From Aureispira sp. CCB-E (GTDB lineage Bacteria > Bacteroidota > Bacteroidia > Chitinophagales > Saprospiraceae): a stretch of DNA of 64,000 nt. The notes beneath the pieces were generated by a model that saw nothing but the letters and a program-made list of their open reading frames with translations, made no database searches and was not told where the DNA came from. This document shows positions 35,598 to 44,607 of this stretch, one piece after another (the first letter of the stretch is position 1; the number at the start of each line of letters is the position of its first letter). Location: NCBI RefSeq assembly GCF_031326345.1, contig NZ_CP133671.1, forward strand, positions 4,588,001 to 4,652,000, in the 5' to 3' direction. Both the position numbers and the translations under genes were made by a program.

Positions 35598-36698
35598 ATG
35601 AAGAAAATATATTTTACGGTTACCAATGACTTAACTTACGACCAGCGTATGATTCGCATCTGTACAAGTCTCGCAAATGTAGGCTACAATGTTTGGCTGA
35701 TTGGTCGCCAGCGTCCCAACTCAAAACCATTGCGCCAACAAGCATTCCAACAAAAACGTTTGAACTGTTTTTTTGAGCGAGGTAAGTTTTTTTATTTAGA
35801 ATATAATATTCGACTGTTTTTCTTTTTGATGTGGCATCGTTTTGATGCTGTTTGTAGCATTGATTTGGATACGATTTTGGCAGGCTTTTACAGCAGTCGC
35901 ATAAAAAGGAAAATTTGTATTTATGATGCTCATGAGTATTTTACAGAAGTACCAGAAGTAGTCCAAAGACCGACGACAAAACGAATTTGGGAATGGGTTG
36001 CCCAACACACTATTCCTAAGTTAACACACGCTTATACGGTTTGTCAAAGCTTGCAAGAAGTCTTTCAAAAACGTTACCATACTTCTTTTGAAGTTATCAG
36101 AAACGTTCCTTTTCAGCAGACCAAACCTATTGAGCAATTATCTTTTCAAACGCCTTTTATTCTACTTTATCAAGGTGTTTTAAACGATGGACGTGGCTTA
36201 GAAGAAATGATTGCTGCCTTACAACAGTTACCAGAGGTTGAGTTTTGGTTGGCAGGTGAAGGAGATCGTTCTCAAGAACTTCGTCAATTAGTTCAAACAT
36301 TAGGGTTAGAGCGTCAAGTCAAATTCTTGGGCTATATACAGCCTCATGAACTTAAAGCAGTTACTCTAAAAGCGCACTTAGGAGTTAATTTGCTACAAAA
36401 TAAAGGGCTTAATTATTATTATTCTTTAGCTAATAAATTCTTTGATTACATTCAAGCCCTAAAACCTTCTTTAAATATGAACTTTCCTGAATATGCCATG
36501 ATTATCGAAGAACATCCTGTGGGTCTTTTATTGGATGATTTGACCCCTGAAACTATCGTTAGCAGCATCAAAAAAATTATTGAGCAACCTGAAGCTTATC
36601 AAACCTTACAAGCCAACTGTTTAAAAGCACGCGAAGTATTTGTTTGGGAAAAAGAAGCTGTAAAACTGGAGGCTTTTTATAAACAAGTTTTTAAATAA
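35598..36698 (+). CDS. Glycosyltransferase family 4-like (GT-B fold)
   Basis: The product is 366 residues from the ATG at 35598 (MKKIYFTVTNDLTYDQRMIR). An upstream in-frame ATG at 35535 lies inside a terminator stem. The N-terminal acceptor domain has ICIYDAHEYFTEVPEVV. The C-terminal donor domain has LLYQGVLNDGRGLEEMIAAL, WLAGEGDRSQELRQLV and, in place of the usual EGFG(L/N)xxLE helix, SLANKFFDYIQALKPSL with EHPVGLLLDD, as in the GT4 subgroup. It transfers a sugar from a nucleotide donor to an unknown acceptor. No other glycan genes lie nearby, so the product is not predictable. Confidence 0.88.
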   Translation: MKKIYFTVTNDLTYDQRMIRICTSLANVGYNVWLIGRQRPNSKPLRQQAFQQKRLNCFFERGKFFYLEYNIRLFFFLMWHRFDAVCSIDLDTILAGFYSSRIKRKICIYDAHEYFTEVPEVVQRPTTKRIWEWVAQHTIPKLTHAYTVCQSLQEVFQKRYHTSFEVIRNVPFQQTKPIEQLSFQTPFILLYQGVLNDGRGLEEMIAALQQLPEVEFWLAGEGDRSQELRQLVQTLGLERQVKFLGYIQPHELKAVTLKAHLGVNLLQNKGLNYYYSLANKFFDYIQALKPSLNMNFPEYAMIIEEHPVGLLLDDLTPETIVSSIKKIIEQPEAYQTLQANCLKAREVFVWEKEAVKLEAFYKQVFK

Positions 36699-36715
36699 TA
36701 GTAGTTCGTTGATCA

Positions 36716-36766
36716 CTTCGTGAGCGAAGCTAACTATTGTAAATAAGTAATACGAAGTAGCACCGT
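36716..36766 (+). repeat. Weak copy of the dispersed intergenic repeat
   Basis: It contains ACTTCGTGAGCGAAGCTAACT and, after a gap, CGAAGTAGCACCGTAG. It shares pieces with the copies at 28302-28391 and 3528-3575, but only short blocks align. Confidence 0.35.
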
Positions 36767-36858
36767 AGTCCTGTCTTATGTATAAAGGCTGATCAACATC
36801 CAATTTCTTTTGAATAATTGAGAGATTAACAGCAAAAAAATTGTTATATTCGATTGTA

Positions 36859-39800
36859 ATGAGAACATATGCCTACATAATCCTGCTACTTTTTTTCTAT
36901 ACTTTCGTTAATGCACAAGATCCCTACCATTGGAAATTGACAGACGACGATGGTCTTCCTAATATGGAGATCTACGGTTTATACCAAGATTCCAAAGGCT
37001 ATATGTGGATTGCAACAGATGGAGGTCTTTGCCGATACGATGGAAAAGAAATTATTACATATACCTCTGAAGATCAAAAACGCACGTCGGCAGCTTCTAT
37101 TCAAGAAGATTCTAGAGGAACTATTTGGTATAAGAACTTTGCAGGACAGTTGTTTTTTATTGACTCTAACAATACCGCTCAAATCTTCCCCATTCCAGAT
37201 TCCATCAAACTAAATACTTATTTTGAATATTCATTGACAAAAGAATATTTGCAGATTCTTTCCTCCGTCAATTTCTACACGTACCACTTCAAAAGTCAAC
37301 AATGGAAAATAGGTAAATTCCAAAGCAACCATAATCTACGATGCAGCATTGGCTTTTTTTCTAGAGACCAAGTTAATGATTCTTCTCTACTTTATATTGA
37401 TTGTAACAATGAGTTATGGCTACGAAAAAAAGAAGCCTTTTATTCCAAAGGGGTTATTCCTAGTCTTTCTAGCTCAAACAGACATATTATTATCATAGGG
37501 CTTGAAAATGATTCTGCTTTAATTGCTACGACTACCAAAGTGTATATTGATCATATTGATTCCGTTTCTAAACTTAGAAACCATGCTTTAATTGCAAGCT
37601 ATGAGGGAATAGCTACAATTTATAGTAACAAAGGTACCATTCTAATTGGTACACAAAAAGGAATTGTTGTGTTATTGCAAGACAAGTATACCAAACGTTG
37701 GAAACATCAAGGCCTATTCTTAAAAAAAGAACAAATCAGTGCAACACTTGTTGACCGTGACGGCAATATTTGGTTAGGCACACTAGGTCATGGAGTCTTG
37801 ATCATTCCATCTTTAAAAATGACTTTTTTTGATTCTAAAAACTCCGTTTTGCCCGACTCTAAAATTGGTGCTTTAGCTAAGAAAAAAGAAGATTTATTCC
37901 TTGGAACACACGGTCGTATATCAAAACTCAATACAAAATCTTTGGAATTCACCTTGTATCCTCCTGTAGATATGTATCCTACTACCAATATTCTATGTGA
38001 CACTATCCGCAACCAAATATTGTTCAATTCTGCCAATAATTATATATTATCTCTATCTGATCAAAGCATAAAATCGAGTTGTCACGGCATAGGTCATCAT
38101 TCTATAATTTATAAAAAAAATCAACTTATTGTAGGTACCTTTCTTGCTTTAATAACCTATCCTCTAGATAACAAAAGACCTACTAAAGATGTTTTTAACA
38201 AACCACTCAAGTATCATGTAGATAAGACTATTTGTGATGAAGGAAAACTCCAAGGTTTTATAGCCAGTAAACGTATAACAGCTTTATCTACAGACATAGC
38301 AGACACCTCCCGTTTTTGGACAGGAATCAACGATAGTTTATTTTATTGGCAAGATGCTGTTCCCTATTCGGTTTTATCTAAAGAAGGAAAGGCTATCACA
38401 CCTATTACCATTCGCCAAGCTCAAGATAGTATTCTATGGGTGGGCACTCCCAATCAAGGTCTATATGGTATTAAAAATAAAAAAGAAATTTATCATTTTA
38501 CAGTAGACGATGGGCTACCAAGTAATAACTGCAAAACAATTGCTGCTGACTATCCATATATTTGGGTTGGAACCAACCTTGGAATTGTTAAAATACAGCC
38601 TAATACTAAAAAAATAGAGCTGTACAATCAATTGGATGGTTTGTTAACCAACAATATAGATCGCATAGAAATTGCCAATAAAAAAGTTTGGGCAACTTCT
38701 AGCAAAGGTTTGATTGCTTTTGATGTTAATACGCCTTCTATGAATAAAACAGCTCCATTAATTAGGATTACCCAATGGAATGTAAACGATAGTAGTCTTG
38801 CTTTCAACAAATTTACAACACTTCCTTATGAGAAAAATAACATTCAATTTACCTTCCAAGCTTTAGCACTAAAAAGCAGGAACACCTATACCTATGAATA
38901 TAGGCTCTTGGGGCTTGATACTACTTGGATTTCGCAAACTAGTAGTACTAATTTTGTTCGCTTTCCTAGTCTTAATGCAGGACAATATACCTTTGAAGTC
39001 CGCGCTAGGAATGAAGATGGTGTCCTGAGCAAAACTCCAGCAGGTGTATCGTTCTGCATTCAAGCACCTTATTGGGAAACTTGGTGGTTTAAAACGATTA
39101 TTGGTTTTATTACTTTGTCAATTGTTATTGGTTTAGTGCGACTTCGTTATCAGTTCCTTCAGCGAAAACAAGCCACTCAAAATTTAATTATGCAGCTTAA
39201 AATGCAAGCGCTTCAAGCACAAATGAATCCTCATTTTATTTTTAATGCAATGAGTACCATACAAAGCTTCTGGATGTACAAAGACTCCAAAACAGCCTTA
39301 ATATATCATGCTAAGTTTGCTAAATTAATGCGATTAATTTTTAATTATTCCAATGAAAAAAGTATTCCCATAAAAGATGAAATTGATTTTTTAAAGCTCT
39401 ACATTGACCTTGAAAAAATTCGATTAAAATATGATGTTACGGTACAATTTGACATAGACCCTCTTTTTGAAGAAGAAGGGCTGCACATTCCTCCCTTACT
39501 GATACAACCTATCGTTGAGAATAGTTTCAAACATGGTTTTTTACATAAAGAAGCAGATGGGCATTTACTCATCAAACTAGAATTAGAAGACAACTATATA
39601 AAATGTACCGTAGAAGATGATGGGGTCGGTCTGGAACTAGCCGATACTTATAATGCATGGAAGGATAACGACACTACCCAAAAAAGTAGTAGCTTTGTTA
39701 CACAAGATCGCTTAACTATGCTCAACCGAACTCATGGAACAACAGCAAAAAAAACAACTTACAAAATAAGTGATTTAACAAATATTAAAAATCAATCTTC

Positions 39801-39861
39801 AGGAACTAGAACGGAGCTTTGGATTCCCATTACGGATTATCTTTTTTCTGATTTTCAGTAA
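36859..39861 (+). CDS. LytS-type sensor histidine kinase with periplasmic two-component propeller
   Basis: The product is 1,000 residues from the ATG at 36859, which gives the signal peptide MRTYAYIILLLFFYTFVNAQ. Residues about 20-620 form a regulator-propeller (Reg_prop) with repeated blades such as GLYQDSKGYMWIATDGGLCR and LVDRDGNIWLGTLGHGVL. A Y_Y_Y domain (about 645-730, YTYEYRLLGLDTTWISQTSS) and one membrane helix near 745-765 follow. The cytoplasmic His_kinase domain has the phosphoacceptor in QAQMNPHFIFNAMS, and the ATPase part has PIVENSFKHGFLHKE and DDGVGL. It should sense an extracytoplasmic ligand and pass phosphate to the LytTR regulator 43 bases downstream. Ligand unknown. Confidence 0.93.
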   Translation: MRTYAYIILLLFFYTFVNAQDPYHWKLTDDDGLPNMEIYGLYQDSKGYMWIATDGGLCRYDGKEIITYTSEDQKRTSAASIQEDSRGTIWYKNFAGQLFFIDSNNTAQIFPIPDSIKLNTYFEYSLTKEYLQILSSVNFYTYHFKSQQWKIGKFQSNHNLRCSIGFFSRDQVNDSSLLYIDCNNELWLRKKEAFYSKGVIPSLSSSNRHIIIIGLENDSALIATTTKVYIDHIDSVSKLRNHALIASYEGIATIYSNKGTILIGTQKGIVVLLQDKYTKRWKHQGLFLKKEQISATLVDRDGNIWLGTLGHGVLIIPSLKMTFFDSKNSVLPDSKIGALAKKKEDLFLGTHGRISKLNTKSLEFTLYPPVDMYPTTNILCDTIRNQILFNSANNYILSLSDQSIKSSCHGIGHHSIIYKKNQLIVGTFLALITYPLDNKRPTKDVFNKPLKYHVDKTICDEGKLQGFIASKRITALSTDIADTSRFWTGINDSLFYWQDAVPYSVLSKEGKAITPITIRQAQDSILWVGTPNQGLYGIKNKKEIYHFTVDDGLPSNNCKTIAADYPYIWVGTNLGIVKIQPNTKKIELYNQLDGLLTNNIDRIEIANKKVWATSSKGLIAFDVNTPSMNKTAPLIRITQWNVNDSSLAFNKFTTLPYEKNNIQFTFQALALKSRNTYTYEYRLLGLDTTWISQTSSTNFVRFPSLNAGQYTFEVRARNEDGVLSKTPAGVSFCIQAPYWETWWFKTIIGFITLSIVIGLVRLRYQFLQRKQATQNLIMQLKMQALQAQMNPHFIFNAMSTIQSFWMYKDSKTALIYHAKFAKLMRLIFNYSNEKSIPIKDEIDFLKLYIDLEKIRLKYDVTVQFDIDPLFEEEGLHIPPLLIQPIVENSFKHGFLHKEADGHLLIKLELEDNYIKCTVEDDGVGLELADTYNAWKDNDTTQKSSSFVTQDRLTMLNRTHGTTAKKTTYKISDLTNIKNQSSGTRTELWIPITDYLFSDFQ

Positions 39862-39904
39862 CCACCAATGAATTTCTCTTTTTAACTCAATAAAATAACA
39901 TTTC

Positions 39905-40657
39905 GTGAAAGTTATAACTTGTGTAATTGTCGAAGATGAAGTAAATACTAGAAAGCTATTAAAATCTATGCTAGAAGACTATTGCGATGGCGTAAAAGTT
40001 TTAGCAGAAGCTGGCAATGTCCATGAAGGTGTAGAAATGATAAAAAAACACCAACCTCAACTCGTCTTTCTAGATATCGCTATGCCCAAAGAAAGCGGAT
40101 TTAGTTTGTATAAGTATTTTGATGAAATTAATTTCAAAGTCATTTTTACAACTGCTTTTAGTCAATACGCCATTCAAGCACTAAAATTGGCGGCATTGGA
40201 TTATTTGATGAAGCCAATTAATTTGGAAGAATTAATGGAAAGTTTGGATCGTTTTAGAAACCAAGTCCGCCCCTTGCCTACGACAAAAGAAAATTACAGT
40301 CTAGTAGATAAAAATGCGCAAACCCCAAACCATCAAAAAATTGCATTGGCTTGCTCTGATGGTTATATCTTTGTACCCATCGACAATATTATCCGTTGCC
40401 AATCGGACAAAAGCTATACGCTATTCATTATCAAAGACCAAGAACCAATTTGGACATCTCGAAACTTGGGGGAATATACGACAATATTAGAAGAATACAA
40501 TTTCAAAAGGGTGCATCGCTCTCATATCATTAATCCCAAATATGTAAAGAAATTTATTCGAGGAAAGAGTCCTATATTAATCATGGACGATGATACTCAG
40601 ATAACTATTTCCTCTGCCAAGCGAGATAGTTTGTTAGAGCACTTTTTTATACCTTAG
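39905..40657 (+). CDS. LytTR-family response regulator
   Basis: The product is 250 residues and starts with GTG. The receiver domain (1-120) has the acidic pair VEDE, phosphoacceptor Asp57 (LVFLDIAMPKESG), the Thr switch in IFTTAFSQYA and Lys in LMKPIN. The C-terminal LytTR DNA-binding domain (about 150-248) has IIRCQSDKSYTLFIIKDQEP and FKRVHRSHIINPKYVKKFIR. It is the partner of the preceding LytS-type kinase. Its last four bases overlap the end of the convergent esterase gene, so there is no room for a terminator between them. Confidence 0.94.
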   Translation: MKVITCVIVEDEVNTRKLLKSMLEDYCDGVKVLAEAGNVHEGVEMIKKHQPQLVFLDIAMPKESGFSLYKYFDEINFKVIFTTAFSQYAIQALKLAALDYLMKPINLEELMESLDRFRNQVRPLPTTKENYSLVDKNAQTPNHQKIALACSDGYIFVPIDNIIRCQSDKSYTLFIIKDQEPIWTSRNLGEYTTILEEYNFKRVHRSHIINPKYVKKFIRGKSPILIMDDDTQITISSAKRDSLLEHFFIP

Positions 40658-42270
40658 CGTATTACTAGCGTCTCCATAATTCGGTGTTTCTTTGTGGTAA
40701 CAACGACTCTATATACTCCTTGAGGCAAATCTTGTATGTTTAAAACTTCAGTTGTGTTTCCTATTGATAACGGTATAAAATGCGTGTATACTTCCTGTCC
40801 TAGCGCATTGACTAAACGAATGGTTGCTGCCTCATTTTTAGGACTACGAATGTGAACACGACACGACTGATAAGCGGGGTTGGGTTGTAATTGAATTCCA
40901 AGCTTGGGAACAAGTACTTTATTGGTGTTGATACTTGTTGTAATTGCGCTAAATTTCAAAGCTTTTTCACTAGCCACTTTCGAAGCGTCAATTGCACTAA
41001 CTTGTACAAAACCTTGGCTCCCTCCATTATAAAACTCGACATCTATTGTTGCAGCATCTGTAACAGGTGAAACAATAACGCCCCCAGTTACTTCCCAACA
41101 ATAACGATGGTCTGGATGAGGATTGGCAACTGTATAAGTATAATTCGTTGCAGGCAATACGGTATCTGGTCCACTTAATACAGGAGGTGTAGGACGCATT
41201 AAATCATAAAAATAATCCGCTGTCTTGTCTATAATACTCTGCCAATGTGCATTTGGTCCTGAAGGCAGCCAGTCTCCATTTAAAGCCCCCCAATATTCGT
41301 GTCCCTCTCCTTGCGCAAAGTAAGTTTGATGTGGAAGGTTAAACGTATTCATCACCGAATCCATCATATAGGTACCACAGGTATTGGGCGCTGTCAAAAC
41401 TACACCTGAAAAAGGCTTGGCACACTTATAATCAACAATCAAATCATTGGTTCCATGAAACATAACCATAGGAGCTTTATTATTACCATGTGCCATCCAA
41501 CTTAAATCGGCTATAGCCCCCCAATAAGCTGCGATTCCTTGAGGAATAGAATCCACATCATCTGCCAAAACTGATGAACCATTAAAAGGATTAAAACTAG
41601 TTAATTCGACAACTGGGCGACTATGTAAAGGTCCTAAGTCTTTTTTAAAAATAGGTACTAATTCATAGCTCTCTGGTAAGCGTTCGGTATAATCCACAAA
41701 GGTGCTATGAATCGCACAAAATGCTCCTGCACTGCTTCCTCCTACAAAAACTTTATTGGGATCAATGTTGAACCATGCTGCATTTTTACGAAAAAATCGT
41801 ACGGCAGCACTCATATCTTGTGCCCCTCTCCAAACAGCTCTTTTTAAACTCGATGGGCTGGCAATATTAAACCCCAAACGATACTCAATGCTTGCTGTTA
41901 CAAATCCCCAATGTGCCAAAGTATCTGCCAATGCTTGCACATCTTCGTTTTGCATCGTTCCAACCAAAACAGTTCCCCCCATAAAAGCAACATTAATAAA
42001 TCCTCCCCCATGTGCCAAAATAACAACAGGGCGTTTGCTTACAGTATCTGTTACTGGAGGAGTAAAAACATCCATCACTAAGTCTTTGTTAAAAGTTGTT
42101 TCGGTCGTTAGAGTTGCTCCAATTAAAGCTGGCGCATTCAAACTGTATTTCACATTTCTAAATACTTGAATAGTATTAAAATAACGGCTTTTGTAACGGG
42201 TACCACACTGAGCAGACAAGTCCATTCCACAACTACTTAACACCAACAATAGGAGTACAATTCTTAACAT
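40654..42270 (-). CDS. Secreted carboxylesterase-like alpha/beta hydrolase with T9SS sorting domain
   Basis: The product is 538 residues with a signal peptide (MLRIVLLLLVLSSCGMDLSA). Residues about 50-350 form a carboxylesterase/lipase-like alpha/beta hydrolase. The oxyanion motif is LAHGGGFINV, the nucleophile is in VFVGGSSAGAFCAI, and the likely acid/base residues are in MFHGTNDLIVDY and EGHEYW. A PKD/Ig-like domain (about 365-445) leads to a C-terminal T9SS type-A sorting domain (QLQPNPAYQSCRVHIRSP ... LPQGVYRVVVTTKKHRI). It is probably attached to the cell surface or released, cutting ester substrates outside the cell. Its stop overlaps the convergent response-regulator gene by four bases. 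Confidence 0.87.
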   Translation of the reverse strand: MLRIVLLLLVLSSCGMDLSAQCGTRYKSRYFNTIQVFRNVKYSLNAPALIGATLTTETTFNKDLVMDVFTPPVTDTVSKRPVVILAHGGGFINVAFMGGTVLVGTMQNEDVQALADTLAHWGFVTASIEYRLGFNIASPSSLKRAVWRGAQDMSAAVRFFRKNAAWFNIDPNKVFVGGSSAGAFCAIHSTFVDYTERLPESYELVPIFKKDLGPLHSRPVVELTSFNPFNGSSVLADDVDSIPQGIAAYWGAIADLSWMAHGNNKAPMVMFHGTNDLIVDYKCAKPFSGVVLTAPNTCGTYMMDSVMNTFNLPHQTYFAQGEGHEYWGALNGDWLPSGPNAHWQSIIDKTADYFYDLMRPTPPVLSGPDTVLPATNYTYTVANPHPDHRYCWEVTGGVIVSPVTDAATIDVEFYNGGSQGFVQVSAIDASKVASEKALKFSAITTSINTNKVLVPKLGIQLQPNPAYQSCRVHIRSPKNEAATIRLVNALGQEVYTHFIPLSIGNTTEVLNIQDLPQGVYRVVVTTKKHRIMETLVIR

Positions 42271-42560
42271 AGTTTATTAATTTTGATACGCTGCAAATTT
42301 TCCCAAAGTAATGTTATGTAATCGTTCATTGTTCCTCCTTTTGTTATGAAGGTACAAGCATAACTAACTCTTGGTAATTCTGAGTACTATTTAAATATTC
42401 TTCCACGAAGTCATAAGACATTATTCACTCTAACTTGTTGGTTTTTAAATGGGAAATAAAACGACCCAACACCGTTAAAATAAATCTACTAATTGGCTAA
42501 TTCTGATGTGACTAACGTGGTTTAAGTGGGCTATTGGAGATAAAAAGCTAAGAAATATAA

Positions 42561-42568
42561 TACTTTTG
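42561..42568 (+). promoter_or_regulatory. Candidate -7 box (TACTTTTG) for the first subtilase gene
   Basis: TACTTTTGGC fits TAnnTTTG, with a TTG 24 bases upstream (42534-42536), and lies about 70 bases before the ATG at 42637. The gap 42271-42636 also holds a lone MITE-end-like GTAATCGTTCAT at 42318 and nothing else I can see. Confidence 0.4.
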
Positions 42569-42636
42569 GCAAAAAAAAGTTAGTTTACTTAAAACCTTTT
42601 TATTATTTGTCCTATTTTTTGAAGAAAACCATTCGT

Positions 42637-44286
42637 ATGAATACCCTTCATTGTTTTTTCTTATTGGTTGTAAGTACGTTTACATTTGCACAATCTGATA
42701 CAGACAAGCATCTCTATGACTTGCATTTAGTAAAACTAACAGACAAAAAGAATAGTCCATTTAGCCTTTTCTCTCCGCAAGAATATTTAAGTCCTAGAGC
42801 TTTAGAACGACGTGCGACCCAAGGTGTTTCCATTGATATGCTGGATATTCCTATCTCTATGTCATATATTAAAACAATAGAAGCATTGGCTCCTATCCAA
42901 GGAAAATCCAAGTGGTTTAATGCGCTTGCGATTCATACAGAAAGTAAAAGTATTCTCAAACAAATTGAAGCCCTCCCCTTTGTAAAATCTATTCAACCTC
43001 TTGGCAAGTTTCGAAAAGCAAAAAAAGCAAAAATTTACCATAAAAGACCTGCTATAGATAGCTCAAAACATCAAGTAAGTCCCTATGGTTTAGCTAAAAC
43101 CCAACTTGAAATGCTTGGAGGTGAAAAGCTTCATCAATTGGGCTTCACAGGAAAAGAAGTACATGTTGGTGTTGTTGATGGTGGCTTTAGAAATGCGTAT
43201 AGAATGACTGTGTTTGATAGCCTATTCTTAGATGACCGAATTTTAGGTACCCATGACTTTGTTGAAGGCGATGACTTTGTCTATGAAAGCAGTACTCATG
43301 GCACCAATGTCCTATCAATTATGGCAGCTAAGCAACCTTATTTGATGATTGGTACGGCTCCTGATGCTTATTATTATTTATTTAAAACAGAAGATATTCG
43401 AGGAGAATTTAGAGCGGAAGAATTTTACTGGGTGCTTGCTTTAGAACATGCCGATAGTGTTGGAATAGATATTGTCAATTCATCAATGGGATATACTCGT
43501 TTTAGGGATGCCTCTATGTCTTATCAATACAAAGATTTGGATGGAAAAAGCACCTTAATTACCCAAGGTGCGAACATTGCTAGTGCCAAAGGCATTTTGA
43601 TTGTCAATGCCGCTGGTAATGATGGTCATAAAGATTGGCATTACTTGGCTGCCCCTGCCGATGCCGTGGAAGTGCTAACAGTTGCGGCTGTTCAACGAGA
43701 TAGCAGTAGAGCAACATTTAGTTCTTGGGGACCGACCTACGATGGGCGCATCAAACCCGATGTAGCTGCATTAGGAGAAGGCACTGCCTATGCTTCTATG
43801 ATTACTTATGATGTAGGATATGGTGATGGCACTTCTTATGCCTGTCCTGTCTTGACTGGAATGGTGGCAACGTTAAAACAAGCCTTTCCTACCGTATCCA
43901 ATAAAAAGCTAAAAAGTGCCATAGTCAATAGCGCACATTTATTACATGCGGACTCTTCTTTGGGAAAAGGTATTCCCAATTTTCTTCAAGCCTACTTAAC
44001 CCTATCGGATTCTAGTATTTTTATACATCAATCGGGTCTTCTGGATCACCCCAAAAGGATTGTCAATAATAATGTACATGTCTACGTAGAAAATGCTCAA
44101 AAAACTCCTATTGAATTAACTTTGTATAATATTTGGGGCAAACAATTACATCATCGAAAAGAAGAACTTCAAGCCAATATAATTAATAAAATATCACTCA
44201 AAGAATTCAAAAACTATGGTCAAGGAGTTTATGCGTTGCAAATCAAGTTGTGGGGCAAAACACACTGGGTAGAACTGGTTCATTAA
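42637..44286 (+). CDS. S8 family serine peptidase (subtilase), exported, paralogue 1
   Basis: The product is 549 residues from the ATG at 42637, which gives a good signal peptide (MNTLHCFFLLVVSTFTFAQ). The TTG 30 bases upstream is not needed. Residues about 25-145 form the inhibitor-like propeptide seen in Bacteroidota subtilases (FSLFSPQEYLSPRALERRAT, SKWFNALAIHTESKSILKQI). The catalytic domain has the triad Asp in VGVVDGGFR, His in SSTHGTNVLS and Ser in GDGTSYACPVLTG, plus the oxyanion Asn in VNAAGNDG. The C-terminal 70 residues are beta-rich and resemble a T9SS sorting domain (TLYNIWGKQL...GQGVYALQI). It is a tandem paralogue of the next gene. Confidence 0.93.
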   Translation: MNTLHCFFLLVVSTFTFAQSDTDKHLYDLHLVKLTDKKNSPFSLFSPQEYLSPRALERRATQGVSIDMLDIPISMSYIKTIEALAPIQGKSKWFNALAIHTESKSILKQIEALPFVKSIQPLGKFRKAKKAKIYHKRPAIDSSKHQVSPYGLAKTQLEMLGGEKLHQLGFTGKEVHVGVVDGGFRNAYRMTVFDSLFLDDRILGTHDFVEGDDFVYESSTHGTNVLSIMAAKQPYLMIGTAPDAYYYLFKTEDIRGEFRAEEFYWVLALEHADSVGIDIVNSSMGYTRFRDASMSYQYKDLDGKSTLITQGANIASAKGILIVNAAGNDGHKDWHYLAAPADAVEVLTVAAVQRDSSRATFSSWGPTYDGRIKPDVAALGEGTAYASMITYDVGYGDGTSYACPVLTGMVATLKQAFPTVSNKKLKSAIVNSAHLLHADSSLGKGIPNFLQAYLTLSDSSIFIHQSGLLDHPKRIVNNNVHVYVENAQKTPIELTLYNIWGKQLHHRKEELQANIINKISLKEFKNYGQGVYALQIKLWGKTHWVELVH

Positions 44287-44524
44287 TTGTGTGATCAAAC
44301 AAATCTTAGTATAGGTCTCATTCAGCTCCAACAAGTTGTTATGAGGTTTTCTGTCATTTTTTCTGAACGATTACTTTCCTTCGGCTGTTTTCTAGTCTAC
44401 AAGACTTTTTAAGTTGGTCGATTCTATTTATCCTTATTTCGAATTTATTCTACAATATTTAGTAGATTCGAGCAGAAGTTATTCAAAATTTGTGAACTTG
44501 TTGTTTATCATTAGTTCTTCATAA

Positions 44525-44578
44525 GTAAGAGGTCAGAAAAAATAAGAACAAAAAATGGGCTTATTTTTGAACGATTAC
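44525..44578. repeat. 54-bp short relative of the MITE-like element
   Basis: It runs from GTAAGAGGTCAGAAAAAATAAG to CTTATTTTTGAACGATTAC and is a near palindrome. The termini match those of the 156-bp element. The 15-base sequence GAACGATTACTTTCC at its right end also occurs at 44365-44379. The gap 44287-44607 holds only these repeats. Confidence 0.5.
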
Positions 44579-44607
44579 TTTCCAATTAATTGTCATAAAC
44601 CATTAGA

